NCBI RefSeq assembly: GCF_002362255.1
Contig: NZ_LPVV01000003.1
Location: 62,001 to 126,000, forward strand
Reading direction: 5' to 3'
Length of the DNA: 64,000 nucleotides
Source: Microbacterium sp. SZ1
GTDB lineage: Bacteria; Actinomycetota; Actinomycetes; Actinomycetales; Microbacteriaceae
This document shows, piece by piece, positions 41,921 through 52,220 of the stretch. Both the position numbers and the translations under genes were made by a program. How positions within the stretch are numbered: position 1 is the first letter of the stretch; the number at the start of each line of letters is the position of its first letter. Below the pieces are notes generated by a model. It ran no database searches and was not told the DNA's origin. It saw nothing but the letters and a program-made list of their open reading frames with translations.

Positions 41921-43078
41921 ATGAAGGCCGTCCACTTCGGAGCGGGGAACATCGGCCGCGGGTTCGTCGGTCTGCTGCTCCACGAGGGCGGGTACGAGGT
42001 CGTCTTCTCCGACGTCGCCGACGCGCTGGTCGACGCGATCAACGCGGTCGAGTCGTACACCGTGCACGAGGCGGGCCCGGGTGGCACCGACCACGTCGTG
42101 ACCGGCTTCCGTGCCGTGAACAGCAAGAAAGACCCCGAGAGCGTCGCCGACGAGATCGCGACGGCCGACGTCGTCACCACCGCGGTCGGACCGACGGTGC
42201 TGCGCTTCGTCGCCCCGACGATCGTCGCCGGGCTCGCCCGCCGCTCCCCCGACGCGGCGCCGCTGCAGGTCATGGCCTGCGAGAACGCGATCGGCGCGAC
42301 GGACACCCTGCGCGCGGAGGTCGAGAAGGCCGCGGGGGCGGATGCCGCCGACCTGCTGTCCCGCGCGGTGTTCGCCAACACCGCGGTGGACCGCATCGTC
42401 CCCGGTCAGCCCGCAGACGGCGGAGTCGACGTCACGGTCGAGCCGTACTACGAGTGGGCCATCGAGTCGGGCGCATTCGGCGGGCAGCTGCCGAGCATCC
42501 CCGGAGCGCACTTCGTCGACGATCTCGCACCGTACATCGAACGCAAGCTCTTCACCGTGAACACCGGCCACGCCGCCACCGCGTACTTCGGCGCCCGCGC
42601 CGGCATCGAGCGGATCTCCGACGCCCTCGACGATGCCGACATCGCGGCGCGCGTGTCCGCGACCCTCGAGGAGACCTCGGCCGTCCTCGTCGCCGAGCAC
42701 GACCTCGATCCCGCAGAACTGGCAGAGTACCGCGCGACCATCCTCGAGCGCTTCCGCAACCCGGCGCTCGTCGACACCGTGCAGCGTGTCGGGCGCCAAC
42801 CGCTGCGCAAGATCTCACGGCACGAGCGGTTCATCGGCCCTGCGGCCATGGCCGCCGAACGCGGCCTGCCGACGGTCGCCCTGGTCGGCGCGGTCACTGC
42901 GGCGCTCGAGTTCGACGACAGCGGAGACGAACAGGCCGTCGAGCTGCAGCAGCTGCTGCGCACGGAAGACGCCGAGGCCTTCACCATGCGCACGACGGGC
43001 CTCGACCCCGAGCATCCGCTGTTCCCGGCCGTGCGCGATGCGGTCGCGTCGCGGCAGACGGCGTTGCGCGCCTCCTGA
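41921..43078 (+). CDS. mtlD: Mannitol-1-phosphate 5-dehydrogenase
   Basis: 385 aa; E. coli MtlD is 382. It oxidises mannitol-1-phosphate to fructose-6-phosphate with NAD. The N-terminal NAD fold MKAVHFGAGNIGRGFVG is diagnostic; ACENAIGATDTL, NTAVDRIVP and FTVNTGHAATAYFG also match. The ATG at 41921 gives the conserved N-terminus. The GTG at 41903 and ATG at 41906, which overlap the mtlF stop, would add six or five residues and are possible. It is the last gene of the operon. Confidence 0.92.
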   Translation: MKAVHFGAGNIGRGFVGLLLHEGGYEVVFSDVADALVDAINAVESYTVHEAGPGGTDHVVTGFRAVNSKKDPESVADEIATADVVTTAVGPTVLRFVAPTIVAGLARRSPDAAPLQVMACENAIGATDTLRAEVEKAAGADAADLLSRAVFANTAVDRIVPGQPADGGVDVTVEPYYEWAIESGAFGGQLPSIPGAHFVDDLAPYIERKLFTVNTGHAATAYFGARAGIERISDALDDADIAARVSATLEETSAVLVAEHDLDPAELAEYRATILERFRNPALVDTVQRVGRQPLRKISRHERFIGPAAMAAERGLPTVALVGAVTAALEFDDSGDEQAVELQQLLRTEDAEAFTMRTTGLDPEHPLFPAVRDAVASRQTALRAS

Positions 43079-43098
43079 GCCGACCGCCGTCGAAGCCA

Positions 43099-43130
43099 CG
43101 CCCCCTGCCGCCCGATCGGCAGGGGGCGTT
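43099..43130 (+). terminator. Terminator of the mannitol PTS operon
   Basis: A 12-bp perfect stem, CGCCCCCTGCCG (43099-43110) with CGGCAGGGGGCG (43117-43128), has a six-base loop and is followed by TTCCTCG. The U-tract is weak. Confidence 0.7.
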
Positions 43131-43182
43131 CCTCGTGCACAGACCCAGGAGCGGGGCTGGGGAGTCGCGCAGGAGGAGGACG

Positions 43183-43188
43183 TACGGT
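43183..43188 (+). promoter_or_regulatory. -10 box for leaderless hydrolase gene
   Basis: TACGGT ends six bases before the GTG at 43195. A GGAGGAGGA stretch at about 43172-43180 lies too far upstream to be a ribosome binding site for this start. Confidence 0.45.
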
Positions 43189-43194
43189 TGATGC

Positions 43195-43941
43195 GTGCAG
43201 AAGAAGCGTCACCGCATCCTGAAGTCCGTCGTGTGGGGTCTCGTCAGCGTCGTGGTGCTCGCCGCCGTGGGCATCGTCGTATGGAGCCAGGTCGGCATCA
43301 TGGGCGCCGAGCCCGAACCGCTGGCGGAGGTCCGCGCCAACAGCGCGATCGAGGTGGATGACGCCCCCCAGGGCATCGTGATGACCCCGGCCGACGGGCG
43401 ATCGGATCTCGGGCTCGTGTTCGTCCCCGGGGCGAAGGTCGACCCCTGGGCATACGCGCCGATCCTGCAGAGCCTCGCCGAAGACGGCGTCACGGTCGTC
43501 ATCACCCGCCCGTGGCTGAACCTCGCGTTCTTCGATCTCCGCGGCCTCGATGCCTTCACCTCGGCGGCTCCCGACATCGACGACTGGAGCGTCGGCGGGC
43601 ACTCGCTCGGAGGCGTCCGCGCCTGTCAGCTCGCGACGGATGCCGAGGCGCTCGTGCTGTTCGGGTCGTACTGCGCCGGCGACGTGTCGGCATCCGATCT
43701 CCGAGTGCTGAGCATCTCGGGCAGCGAAGACGGCCTGTCCACGCCCGCGAAGATCGACGACGCCCGACACCTGCTGCCCGCCGATGCCGAGATGATCGAG
43801 ATCGAGGGCGCGTCGCACGCGTCCTTCGGCGACTACGGCTCCCAGGCGGGCGACGGCACCCCGACGATCTCCGACGAGGAGATGCACGCGCAGGTGGCCG
43901 AGCTGCTCCGGGCGTTCTTCGCCGAAACGACTTCGGGGTGA
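43195..43941 (+). CDS. Membrane-anchored alpha/beta hydrolase
   Basis: 248 aa. A single N-terminal hydrophobic segment after KKRHR (about residues 8-30) anchors or exports the protein. The hydrolase core has the nucleophile elbow GGHSLGGVRA (Ser about residue 134), an acid region (SGSEDGLSTP) and the histidine in GASHASFGDYGSQ. That last pattern is typical of the dienelactone-hydrolase-like family found in actinobacteria. Substrate unknown. It converges with the polysaccharide deacetylase gene. Confidence 0.8.
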   Translation: MQKKRHRILKSVVWGLVSVVVLAAVGIVVWSQVGIMGAEPEPLAEVRANSAIEVDDAPQGIVMTPADGRSDLGLVFVPGAKVDPWAYAPILQSLAEDGVTVVITRPWLNLAFFDLRGLDAFTSAAPDIDDWSVGGHSLGGVRACQLATDAEALVLFGSYCAGDVSASDLRVLSISGSEDGLSTPAKIDDARHLLPADAEMIEIEGASHASFGDYGSQAGDGTPTISDEEMHAQVAELLRAFFAETTSG

Positions 43942-43963
43942 CTCTGGTCGGCGCGTCCTCTCG

Positions 43964-45067
43964 TCAGCCGATCCGCTTGATCAGCGCCTCGAGCCCCATG
44001 CCGTAGTCGATGCGCACCACGGGCAGCGCGAGCTTGTCGGCGCCGATGGTCACGAATCCGGGGTCGATCGTCCGGGCCATCTCGAATCCGGCCATCGCGA
44101 CACCCTGCTTGGCCGTGTCGTTGTAATGACCGAACGGGTAGGCCATGACCTCGCGCACGCCCAGGATGTCGCCGGACGCGTTCATGTCGGCCGCGATCTC
44201 CTCGGCCGTCCAGTTGACCATGCGGCCCTTGCCGTTCTCTCCGGCCTGATGCATGTCGTTCGTATGCGAGCGGCGCAGCACGTACATCGACGGCGCGGGA
44301 TCCTGCCGATACGCGGTGATCATGAACGAGGTGGACAGCAGCTTGTACTTGTCGATCACCGGGACGGCGAGGTCGAACCAGGTCTGGTCCGCGTCGTCAT
44401 CGGTGATGATGACGGAGTGCGCGGGGAGGAACAGCCGCCCGTCGATGAAGGCGCTCAATTCATCCCACGTCGGCAAGTAGAAGCCCGTGGTCGCGATGTG
44501 GTTCATCTGCGCCTCGAAGTCGCCGATGTAGGCGTAGTTGCCGCGCAGCCACCCCGACTCGCCCTCGGGGTTCGTCGTGAACTGGTGGTACATGAGGATG
44601 GGGATCTGCGCGTTCTCGGCCGTGTTCGCCTCGGGCGTCGTCCAGCCGGCGAAGAGCTCGACCTGCTGGTCGACGCAGACGACCGGGTCGGCACCGTTGA
44701 CACGCGCAGGGGTTACGAGAGCGGCGGCGTCGGCCGCCGTCGGGTACCAGCCCGCGAACACGCGTCCGTCCTGAGCGGGGATCGGCAGGCCCGCGTACAG
44801 GGCGTTCTGCCACTGCAGCATCGGGTCGACGGGAGCCCCCTCGCCGAGGAAGGTGACCGCGCAGGCGAGTGGGTCATCGGCCTCAGCCACGAGCTGCTGC
44901 GCCGGCGTCAGGGGTCTTTCGAGCGGCTGCGCCTCGGCGCGCGGGACCTTCGCCTCCGGCGGACGGTCCATGGACACGAACGCGACAGCGCACGCCCCCG
45001 CGACGACCAGCACGGCACTGACTGCGACGACGACGATGCGACGCCTCTTCTTCCCCCCGGAAGCCAC
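43964..45067 (-). CDS. Polysaccharide deacetylase (NodB-like) family exported protein
   Basis: 367 aa. After a basic start (KKRRR) one transmembrane segment (about 8-28) anchors or exports it. A Ser/Pro-rich linker precedes the NodB-like domain: ILMYHQFTTNPEG (about 150), the metal/catalytic Asp motif VIITDDDADQTW, SHTNDMHQ (metal histidines) and VMAYPFGHYND. Motif 1 reads TDDD rather than the usual TFDDG, so activity is not certain. The GTG start at 45067 follows GAGGAGGAGGG. It is 18 bases downstream of adenosine deaminase, an unexpected partner. Confidence 0.8.
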   Translation of the reverse strand: MASGGKKRRRIVVVAVSAVLVVAGACAVAFVSMDRPPEAKVPRAEAQPLERPLTPAQQLVAEADDPLACAVTFLGEGAPVDPMLQWQNALYAGLPIPAQDGRVFAGWYPTAADAAALVTPARVNGADPVVCVDQQVELFAGWTTPEANTAENAQIPILMYHQFTTNPEGESGWLRGNYAYIGDFEAQMNHIATTGFYLPTWDELSAFIDGRLFLPAHSVIITDDDADQTWFDLAVPVIDKYKLLSTSFMITAYRQDPAPSMYVLRRSHTNDMHQAGENGKGRMVNWTAEEIAADMNASGDILGVREVMAYPFGHYNDTAKQGVAMAGFEMARTIDPGFVTIGADKLALPVVRIDYGMGLEALIKRIG

Positions 45068-45085
45068 GACCCTCCTCCTCGCGGC

Positions 45086-46201
45086 TCAGCCGGAGAAGCC
45101 CTGACCGATCATCTCGACGAGCTCCTCTCGTTCCTCCACCGGCAGGAAGGCTGCCGAGGCGGCATTGAACTGGAAGGTCTCGAGGTCATCCAGGTTGTAC
45201 TCGAACGCTTCGACGAGCAACGCGAGCTCTCGCGTCAGCGAGGTGGCGCTCATGGTGCGGTTGTCGACGTTCACCGTGACGGCGAAACCGAGCTGGTACA
45301 GCAGGTCGAAGGGATGATCGGCGAGGGTCTTGCCCCATGCCGAGATCGCTCCGGTCTGCAGGTTCGAGGACGGCGAGAGCTCGAGCGGGATCTCCCGGTC
45401 GCGCACCCACCGTGCGAGGTCGCCGAACTGCACCTGCACCTCATCGCCCTCCTGCGTGATGACTCGCAGGTCCTCGGCGATGCGGACGCCGTGTCCGAGG
45501 CGCAGGGCGCGGCCGTCGAGCAGAGCGGAGCGGATGGACGCCAGACCCGCAGCTTCCCCGGCGTGCACGGTGACAGGGAAGAAGTTCTCGGCGAGGTAGT
45601 CGAAGGCGGCGCGGTGATTCGAGGGCGGGAAGCCGTCCTCGGGGCCCGCGATGTCGAAGCCGACGGCTCCGCGGCCGCGGTACGACACCGCGAGCTCCGC
45701 GATCTCGCGGGCACGGTCGGTGTGGCGCATCGCGGTGATCAGCTGACCGACGCGGATGCTGTGACCCGCGCGATCCGCGGCGTCCTCGCCCTCCTCGATG
45801 CCCCGCTGCACGGCATCGACCGCCTCGTCGAGCGAGAGCCCGCGGGTGAGATGCTGCTCGGGAGCCCAGCGCACCTCTCCGTAGATGACGCCGTCCTTCG
45901 CAAGATCCTGCACGAACTCCCTGGCGACGCGGGTGAGCCCCTCCTTCGTCTGCATGACGGCGATCGCGAGGTCGAAGGTCTTGAGGTACTCGACGAGCGA
46001 GCCCGAGTCGCTCTTCGACGCGAACCACTTTCCGAGCCTGCGCGGGTCTGATTCGGGAACGTCGATGCCGACGGCATCAGCGAGCTCGATGATCGTCGCG
46101 GGGCGCAGCGCGCCGTCGAGATGGTCGTGCAGCGACACCTTCGGCAGGGCGCGCAGAGACGCTCCCTGGATAGTGACGTCGCCGTTCGCGTCGATCGACA
46201 T
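45086..46201 (-). CDS. add: Adenosine deaminase
   Basis: 371 aa. Zinc enzyme converting adenosine to inosine. Metal ligands and catalytic residues are visible in KVSLHDHLDGALRP (two His), PVTVHAGEAAG (His and Glu of the active site), RLGHGVRIAED (His) and VTVNVDNRTMS. The last has Asp at the position where many members have a Asp-Asp pair. GAGAGGAAA precedes the ATG at short distance. It lies 66 bases downstream of deoA in the nucleoside-salvage array and should feed inosine to the purine phosphorylase encoded at 32722. Confidence 0.92.
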   Translation of the reverse strand: MSIDANGDVTIQGASLRALPKVSLHDHLDGALRPATIIELADAVGIDVPESDPRRLGKWFASKSDSGSLVEYLKTFDLAIAVMQTKEGLTRVAREFVQDLAKDGVIYGEVRWAPEQHLTRGLSLDEAVDAVQRGIEEGEDAADRAGHSIRVGQLITAMRHTDRAREIAELAVSYRGRGAVGFDIAGPEDGFPPSNHRAAFDYLAENFFPVTVHAGEAAGLASIRSALLDGRALRLGHGVRIAEDLRVITQEGDEVQVQFGDLARWVRDREIPLELSPSSNLQTGAISAWGKTLADHPFDLLYQLGFAVTVNVDNRTMSATSLTRELALLVEAFEYNLDDLETFQFNAASAAFLPVEEREELVEMIGQGFSG

Positions 46202-46267
46202 GTGTTTCCTCTCGGTCGCGGATCGGTCAGTTCAGGGTAGCGCTCGACGCGCCACGCCCCGAATGCC

Positions 46268-47560
46268 TCAGGCGGTGATGCGCTCGCGCACGATCGGACC
46301 CGATTCCGGAGCGCTGTCGCCGATCTCCCACGACCCCTCGAGCGCCTCGAGCGCACGCGGGAAGCGCGCCTCATCGGCGGCCGAGAGCGTGAACAGCGGC
46401 TGTCCCTCCGTCACCCGGTCGCCGGGCTTCGCGTGCAGGTCGATGCCCGCCTCGAAGATCACGGGATCCTCGGCCCGAGCGCGTCCGGCGCCAAGGCGCC
46501 ATGCCGCGATGCCGAACGGCAGCGCGTCCATGCGCGAGACGACACCGTCGGCGGGTGCCGTGACGACGTGCGTCTCCCGGGCGGTCGGCAGTTCGGCGTC
46601 GGGGTCGCCGTCCTGCGCGCGGATCATGGCCTTCCAGCTGTCCATCGCGCGTCCGTCGTCGAGGGCGGCCTCGACGTCGGCATCGGGTTGTCCGGCGAGC
46701 GCCAGCATCTCGCGGGCCAGAGCGATCGTCAGTTCGCGGACGTCCGCGGGTCCCCCGCCGGCGAGCACCTCGACCGACTCGCGGACCTCGTTGGCGTTGC
46801 CGATCGCGAGGCCGAGCGGCACGTTCATGTCGGTGAGCAGCGCCGTCGTCGCGACGCCCGAGTCGGTGCCGAGCGCGACCATCGTGCGGGCGAGCTCGCG
46901 CGCGCGGTCGATGTCCTGCATGAAGGCGCCCGAGCCGAACTTCACGTCGAGCACGAGCGCGTCGGTGCCCTCAGCGATCTTCTTCGACATGATGCTGGAG
47001 GCGATCAGCGGGATCGCCTCGACGGTCCCGGTCACATCGCGCAGCGCATAGAGCTTCTTGTCGGCCGGAGCCAGCCCTGAGCCGGCGGCGCAGATGACCG
47101 CGCCCACGTCGCTCTGCATCTGCGCGAACATCTCGTCGTTGCTGAGCGCCGCACGCCAGCCGGGGATGGACTCGAGCTTGTCCAGCGTTCCGCCGGTGTG
47201 CCCGAGACCGCGGCCCGAGAGCTGCGGCACGGCGACGCCGAACACGGCGACGAGCGGGGCGAGCGGCAGGGTGATCTTGTCGCCCACGCCGCCCGTCGAG
47301 TGCTTGTCCACGGTCTTCTTGCCGAGGTTCGCGAAGCTCATCCGCTCGCCCGTCGCGATCATCGCGTCGGTGAGGACGCGGATCTCGTCGCGTTCCATGC
47401 CGCGCTGGAACACGGCCATCGCGAACGACGCCATCTGCGCGTCCGACACGTAGCCGCGAGTGTAGGCGTCGACCATCCAGCGGAGGGCCGGCTCGGACAC
47501 CGCTCCCCCGTCGCGCTTCGCGCGGATCACGTCGACGGCGTCGAAGGGCTCAACGCTCAT
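46268..47560 (-). CDS. deoA: Thymidine phosphorylase
   Basis: 430 aa. It cleaves thymidine or deoxyuridine with phosphate, giving deoxyribose-1-phosphate. The family signature is SGRGLGHTGGTLDKLESIPG. The phosphate site is KHSTGGVGDKITLPLAPL, and VLDVKFGSGAFM and the C-terminal all-beta domain (VVTAPADGVVSRMDAL, LHAKPGDRVTEGQPL) match. The start overlaps the cdd stop as ATGA. Substrate from cytidine deaminase (deoxyuridine) would pass directly to this enzyme. Confidence 0.94.
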   Translation of the reverse strand: MSVEPFDAVDVIRAKRDGGAVSEPALRWMVDAYTRGYVSDAQMASFAMAVFQRGMERDEIRVLTDAMIATGERMSFANLGKKTVDKHSTGGVGDKITLPLAPLVAVFGVAVPQLSGRGLGHTGGTLDKLESIPGWRAALSNDEMFAQMQSDVGAVICAAGSGLAPADKKLYALRDVTGTVEAIPLIASSIMSKKIAEGTDALVLDVKFGSGAFMQDIDRARELARTMVALGTDSGVATTALLTDMNVPLGLAIGNANEVRESVEVLAGGGPADVRELTIALAREMLALAGQPDADVEAALDDGRAMDSWKAMIRAQDGDPDAELPTARETHVVTAPADGVVSRMDALPFGIAAWRLGAGRARAEDPVIFEAGIDLHAKPGDRVTEGQPLFTLSAADEARFPRALEALEGSWEIGDSAPESGPIVRERITA

Positions 47561-47955
47561 CGGGCGTCCTCCAGGTCTCGGGGGCCGAACGCGTCCGGCA
47601 GGACTTCATCGATCGTGCGGATGCCGGACACGGTCTCCAACAGCATCCCGGGCATCGCGTGCTCGAAGAGCAGCTGACGGCAACGGCCGCACGGCATGAT
47701 CGTCTGCCCGTCGTTGTTCACGCAGACGAACGCGACGAGCTGACCGCCGCCCGACATGTGCAGGTCGCCGACGAGCGCGCATTCGGCGCAGAGGGTCACG
47801 CCGTAGGACGCGTTCTCGACGTTGCAGCCGGCGACGATGCGGCCGTCTCCGACCAGCGCGGCAGCGCCGACCTTGTAGCGGGAGTACGGCGCGTACGCCT
47901 TCGTCATCGCATCGGTCGCGACCTGACGCAGTTCGTCCCAGTCGATATCGGTCAT
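47557..47955 (-). CDS. cdd: Cytidine deaminase
   Basis: 132 aa, homotetrameric type. It deaminates cytidine and deoxycytidine. Zinc ligands lie in SYGVTLCAECALVG (CAE motif with catalytic Glu) and IMPCGRCRQLL. NVENASYG binds the sugar. The ATG at 47955 is the first methionine fitting the family; GAGGAG lies 11 bases upstream, rather far. It overlaps deoA by four bases. Confidence 0.94.
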   Translation of the reverse strand: MTDIDWDELRQVATDAMTKAYAPYSRYKVGAAALVGDGRIVAGCNVENASYGVTLCAECALVGDLHMSGGGQLVAFVCVNNDGQTIMPCGRCRQLLFEHAMPGMLLETVSGIRTIDEVLPDAFGPRDLEDAR

Positions 47956-47977
47956 GTGTCTGTCGACTCCTCGGGTG

Positions 47978-49264
47978 TCAGGACTTGATGTAGGGCTTGC
48001 CGCTGGCTGCGGGCCCGCGGATCTGGCCCGCGAATCCCGCAACGGCGAGCAGCGTCACCACGTACGGCAGCATCAGCATGAACTCGCCGGGAATCGGCGT
48101 CTTCAGAATCGACAGCAGATTCTGAAGGTTCGTGGCGAAGCCGAAGAGCAGCGCGGCGAGAGTCGCTCGGATCGGGTCCCAGCGACCGAAGATCACCGCG
48201 GCGAGGGCGATGAAGCCGAGGCCGGCGGTCATGTCCTTGCCGAACTGCGGAACCGACACCAGCGTGAAGTACGCCCCGCCGACACCGGCGATCGCACCAG
48301 CGAGCAGCACATTCCAGAAGCGCGTCGAGTTGACCTTGATGCCGACGGTGTCGGCCGCCTGAGGATGCTCGCCGACGGCGCGCAGGCGAAGACCCCACTT
48401 GGTGCGGTAGAGACCCCAGGCGACGACCGCGACGGTGATGAACATGAGGTAGACGATGAACGTCTGGTTGAACAGCACCGGACCGATGATCGGGATGTCG
48501 CTCAGCAGCGGGATCTCGATGCGACTGAACCGCACCGGCGTGTTCAGCTCGGTTTCGTGCGGAGCCAGGAGCGCACCGTAGAGGAAGCCGGTGAGGCCGC
48601 TGACGAGCACGTTCAGCACGACGCCGACGATGACCTGCTCGACGAGGTACTTGATCGCGAACGCGGCGAGGACACTGGCGACGAGGACGCCGCCGAGCAT
48701 GGCTCCGAGCAGCCCGACGAAGGGGCTCCCGGTGATGCTCGACAGCAGTGCGGCGGAGAACGCGCCGAGCAGCAGCTGCCCCTCGATCGCGACGTTGACG
48801 ACACCGGCGCGCTCGCCGATCACTCCACCAAGGGCGCCGAACACGAGCGGCACCGACAGCGACACCGCGCCGAAAAGAAGGCTGGTGACGGGAACGAGAC
48901 CGCCCGCGCCGGCCCAGACGAGGAAGCCGAAGACCGCGATGGCGCCGAATCCGGCGGCGATCCACAGCGACGCCTTCCGATAGCTCCACGCACGGAGGAA
49001 TGCTGCGACCGTGAGCACGACCAGGATGCCGATGACCACCCAGACGGTCGGCCCCGTCGGCAACGCCACATCCGGCAGTGCGAGAGCCGACGACTGGTCG
49101 CTCAGGCGGAACGAGCTCGTGCCGCTGCGCGGAACGACGAGGAAGAGCAACGCGAGGAGCACGGTCACTCCGGCGAGCACGATCGGTGCTTTCAGGTGAC
49201 GCTCCCGCACGGTGGCGAGCTGAACCGTGCCGTCGGCGGCCTCGGTCTGAACGAGCGACATCAT
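47978..49264 (-). CDS. Nucleoside ABC transporter permease (BMP-type, second subunit)
   Basis: 428 aa, about ten hydrophobic segments. It belongs to the ribose/BMP-type permease family (YufQ/NupQ-like), with GVVNVAIEGQLLLGAFSAA and the EAA-like region KVNSTRFWNVLLAGA typical of it. The ATG at 49264 overlaps the previous permease stop (ATGA); a second ATG directly follows. The reading frame extends much farther upstream, but that part is the antisense-free shadow of the neighbouring permease and lacks family similarity. It completes the membrane channel with the upstream permease. Confidence 0.88.
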   Translation of the reverse strand: MMSLVQTEAADGTVQLATVRERHLKAPIVLAGVTVLLALLFLVVPRSGTSSFRLSDQSSALALPDVALPTGPTVWVVIGILVVLTVAAFLRAWSYRKASLWIAAGFGAIAVFGFLVWAGAGGLVPVTSLLFGAVSLSVPLVFGALGGVIGERAGVVNVAIEGQLLLGAFSAALLSSITGSPFVGLLGAMLGGVLVASVLAAFAIKYLVEQVIVGVVLNVLVSGLTGFLYGALLAPHETELNTPVRFSRIEIPLLSDIPIIGPVLFNQTFIVYLMFITVAVVAWGLYRTKWGLRLRAVGEHPQAADTVGIKVNSTRFWNVLLAGAIAGVGGAYFTLVSVPQFGKDMTAGLGFIALAAVIFGRWDPIRATLAALLFGFATNLQNLLSILKTPIPGEFMLMLPYVVTLLAVAGFAGQIRGPAASGKPYIKS

Positions 49265-50567
49265 GCGGCCACCGCCTTCTTCGCAGCCTTGGCTCTCGCC
49301 TTGGCCGCCTTCTCCGCGTCGGACTTGGGTAGGAAGAACACGGCGCGCAGCAGCGGCGGAGCAGCGATGAAGAGCACGACGAGCGACTGCACCACGAGCA
49401 CGATGTCCACCGGGATGTCCTGCGCTTGCATCGAGAACGAACCGGCCTTGAGAGCGCCGAAGAGGATGCCGGCTGCGAACGTGCCCCAGGCGCGGCTGCG
49501 ACCGAGGAGCGCCACCGTGATCGCATCGAAGCCGATGCCGGCGTCGATCGTCTCGGTGATACCCGTCGTGACGGAGCCCTGCAGCTGATTCATGCCCGCG
49601 AGACCGGCGAGGCCTCCGGCGAACAGCATCGCGTACACGTAGACCCGCTGCACGCTGATACCGGCCGCGCGAGCCGCGTGCGGATTCTCTCCCACCGCGC
49701 GCATACGCAGGCCGAGCGCCGAGCGCTCGATCAGCCACCACACGAACAGCGTCGCGACGATCACGAGCACGAAGCCGACGTCGAGGAGCGGGAACTGCGG
49801 ACCCAGCAGCTCGGGGAACTGCGCCGTCTCCGGCGTCGCGGATCCGAGCGCCTGATTGGTTCCGGGCTTCTGCAGCAGACCCGGGGTGCGGATCATCCAC
49901 AGCAGCAGGTAGTACGCCACGTAGTTGAGCATGATCGTGAGGATGACCTCGTGCGCTCCGGTACGGGCCTTGATGAGACCCGCGATCGCGCCCCAGAGCG
50001 CGCCGCCGGCGATACCGGCGATGAGCGTGACCGGGATGTGGAGCCAGATCGGCAGGTCGAGGTTGAACGTCAGCAGACCGGCGACCGCGACGCCGATGAG
50101 CATCTGACCGCGGGCGCCGATGTTGAACAGGCCGACGCGGAAGGCGAGGGCGACACCGAGACCGGCGGCGATGAGCGGGGCGGCGAAGCCGAGCGTGTTC
50201 GTGAGCGGGCGGATCTGCGCCGCGAAGTCGTTACCCCGCGCGTTGAAGATCGCGCCGCGGAAAAGAGCCTCGTAGCCGTTGTAGACCGCCTGCCACGCCG
50301 CCGCGAACGTGTCGCCGGGGCGGGCGAAGAAGTACCCGGAGGCCTCCTGGACGTCCTCGTTCGTGAACGCGATGAGGACGCCGCCGACGACGAGCGCCAG
50401 GAAGATGGCGAGGACGGTCGACACCGCGCTGCCGCGCAGGATCTCCTTGAGGATCACGTTGCCTCGAGGCGGAGGCGGAACGTCGCCGGCCAACGGACCC
50501 GTCGCCCGCGGCAGCTGCTCGGCGGGGAGGCCCTTCACGGCGTCATCCGCCCCCGGTGTGGTCCCGC

Positions 50568-50571
<4 letters not shown>
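49261..50571 (-). CDS. Nucleoside ABC transporter permease (BMP-type, first subunit)
   Basis: 436 aa. Multi-spanning permease of the YufP/NupP type. A cytosolic N-terminal tail of about 45 residues precedes the first membrane segment. Family sequences include GLFNIGARGQMLIG, ARTGAHEVILTIMLNYVA and the cytosolic coupling segment RAVGENPHAARAAGISV. A C-terminal Ala/Lys-rich tail (EKAAKARAKAAKKAVAA) is unusual and charged. The ATG at 50571 overlaps the ATPase stop by four bases. Confidence 0.9.
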
Positions 50572-52082
<1,511 letters not shown>

Positions 52083-52170
52083 ATCTGCACCTTATCCAGA
52101 TGTGTCCGAAGAGTCTCGGGCGCTGCGAGTCGATGTGCGCGCCCTGCGGACAGTCGTCCGTCCACGGCAC

Positions 52171-52201
52171 GGGGCGAGTGGCTGCGTGCTCCACTCGCCC
52201 C
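52171..52201 (-). terminator. Intercistronic hairpin between binding protein and ATPase genes
   Basis: GGGGCGAGTGG (52171-52181) pairs with CCACTCGCCCC (52191-52201) around a nine-base loop, 20 bases beyond the binding-protein stop on the minus strand. No U-tract follows, so partial termination or 3'-end protection would give excess binding protein over transporter. The remaining gap (52083-52170) shows nothing else. Confidence 0.6.
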
Positions 52202-52220
52202 GGCCTGGACCTGCTGCGAC

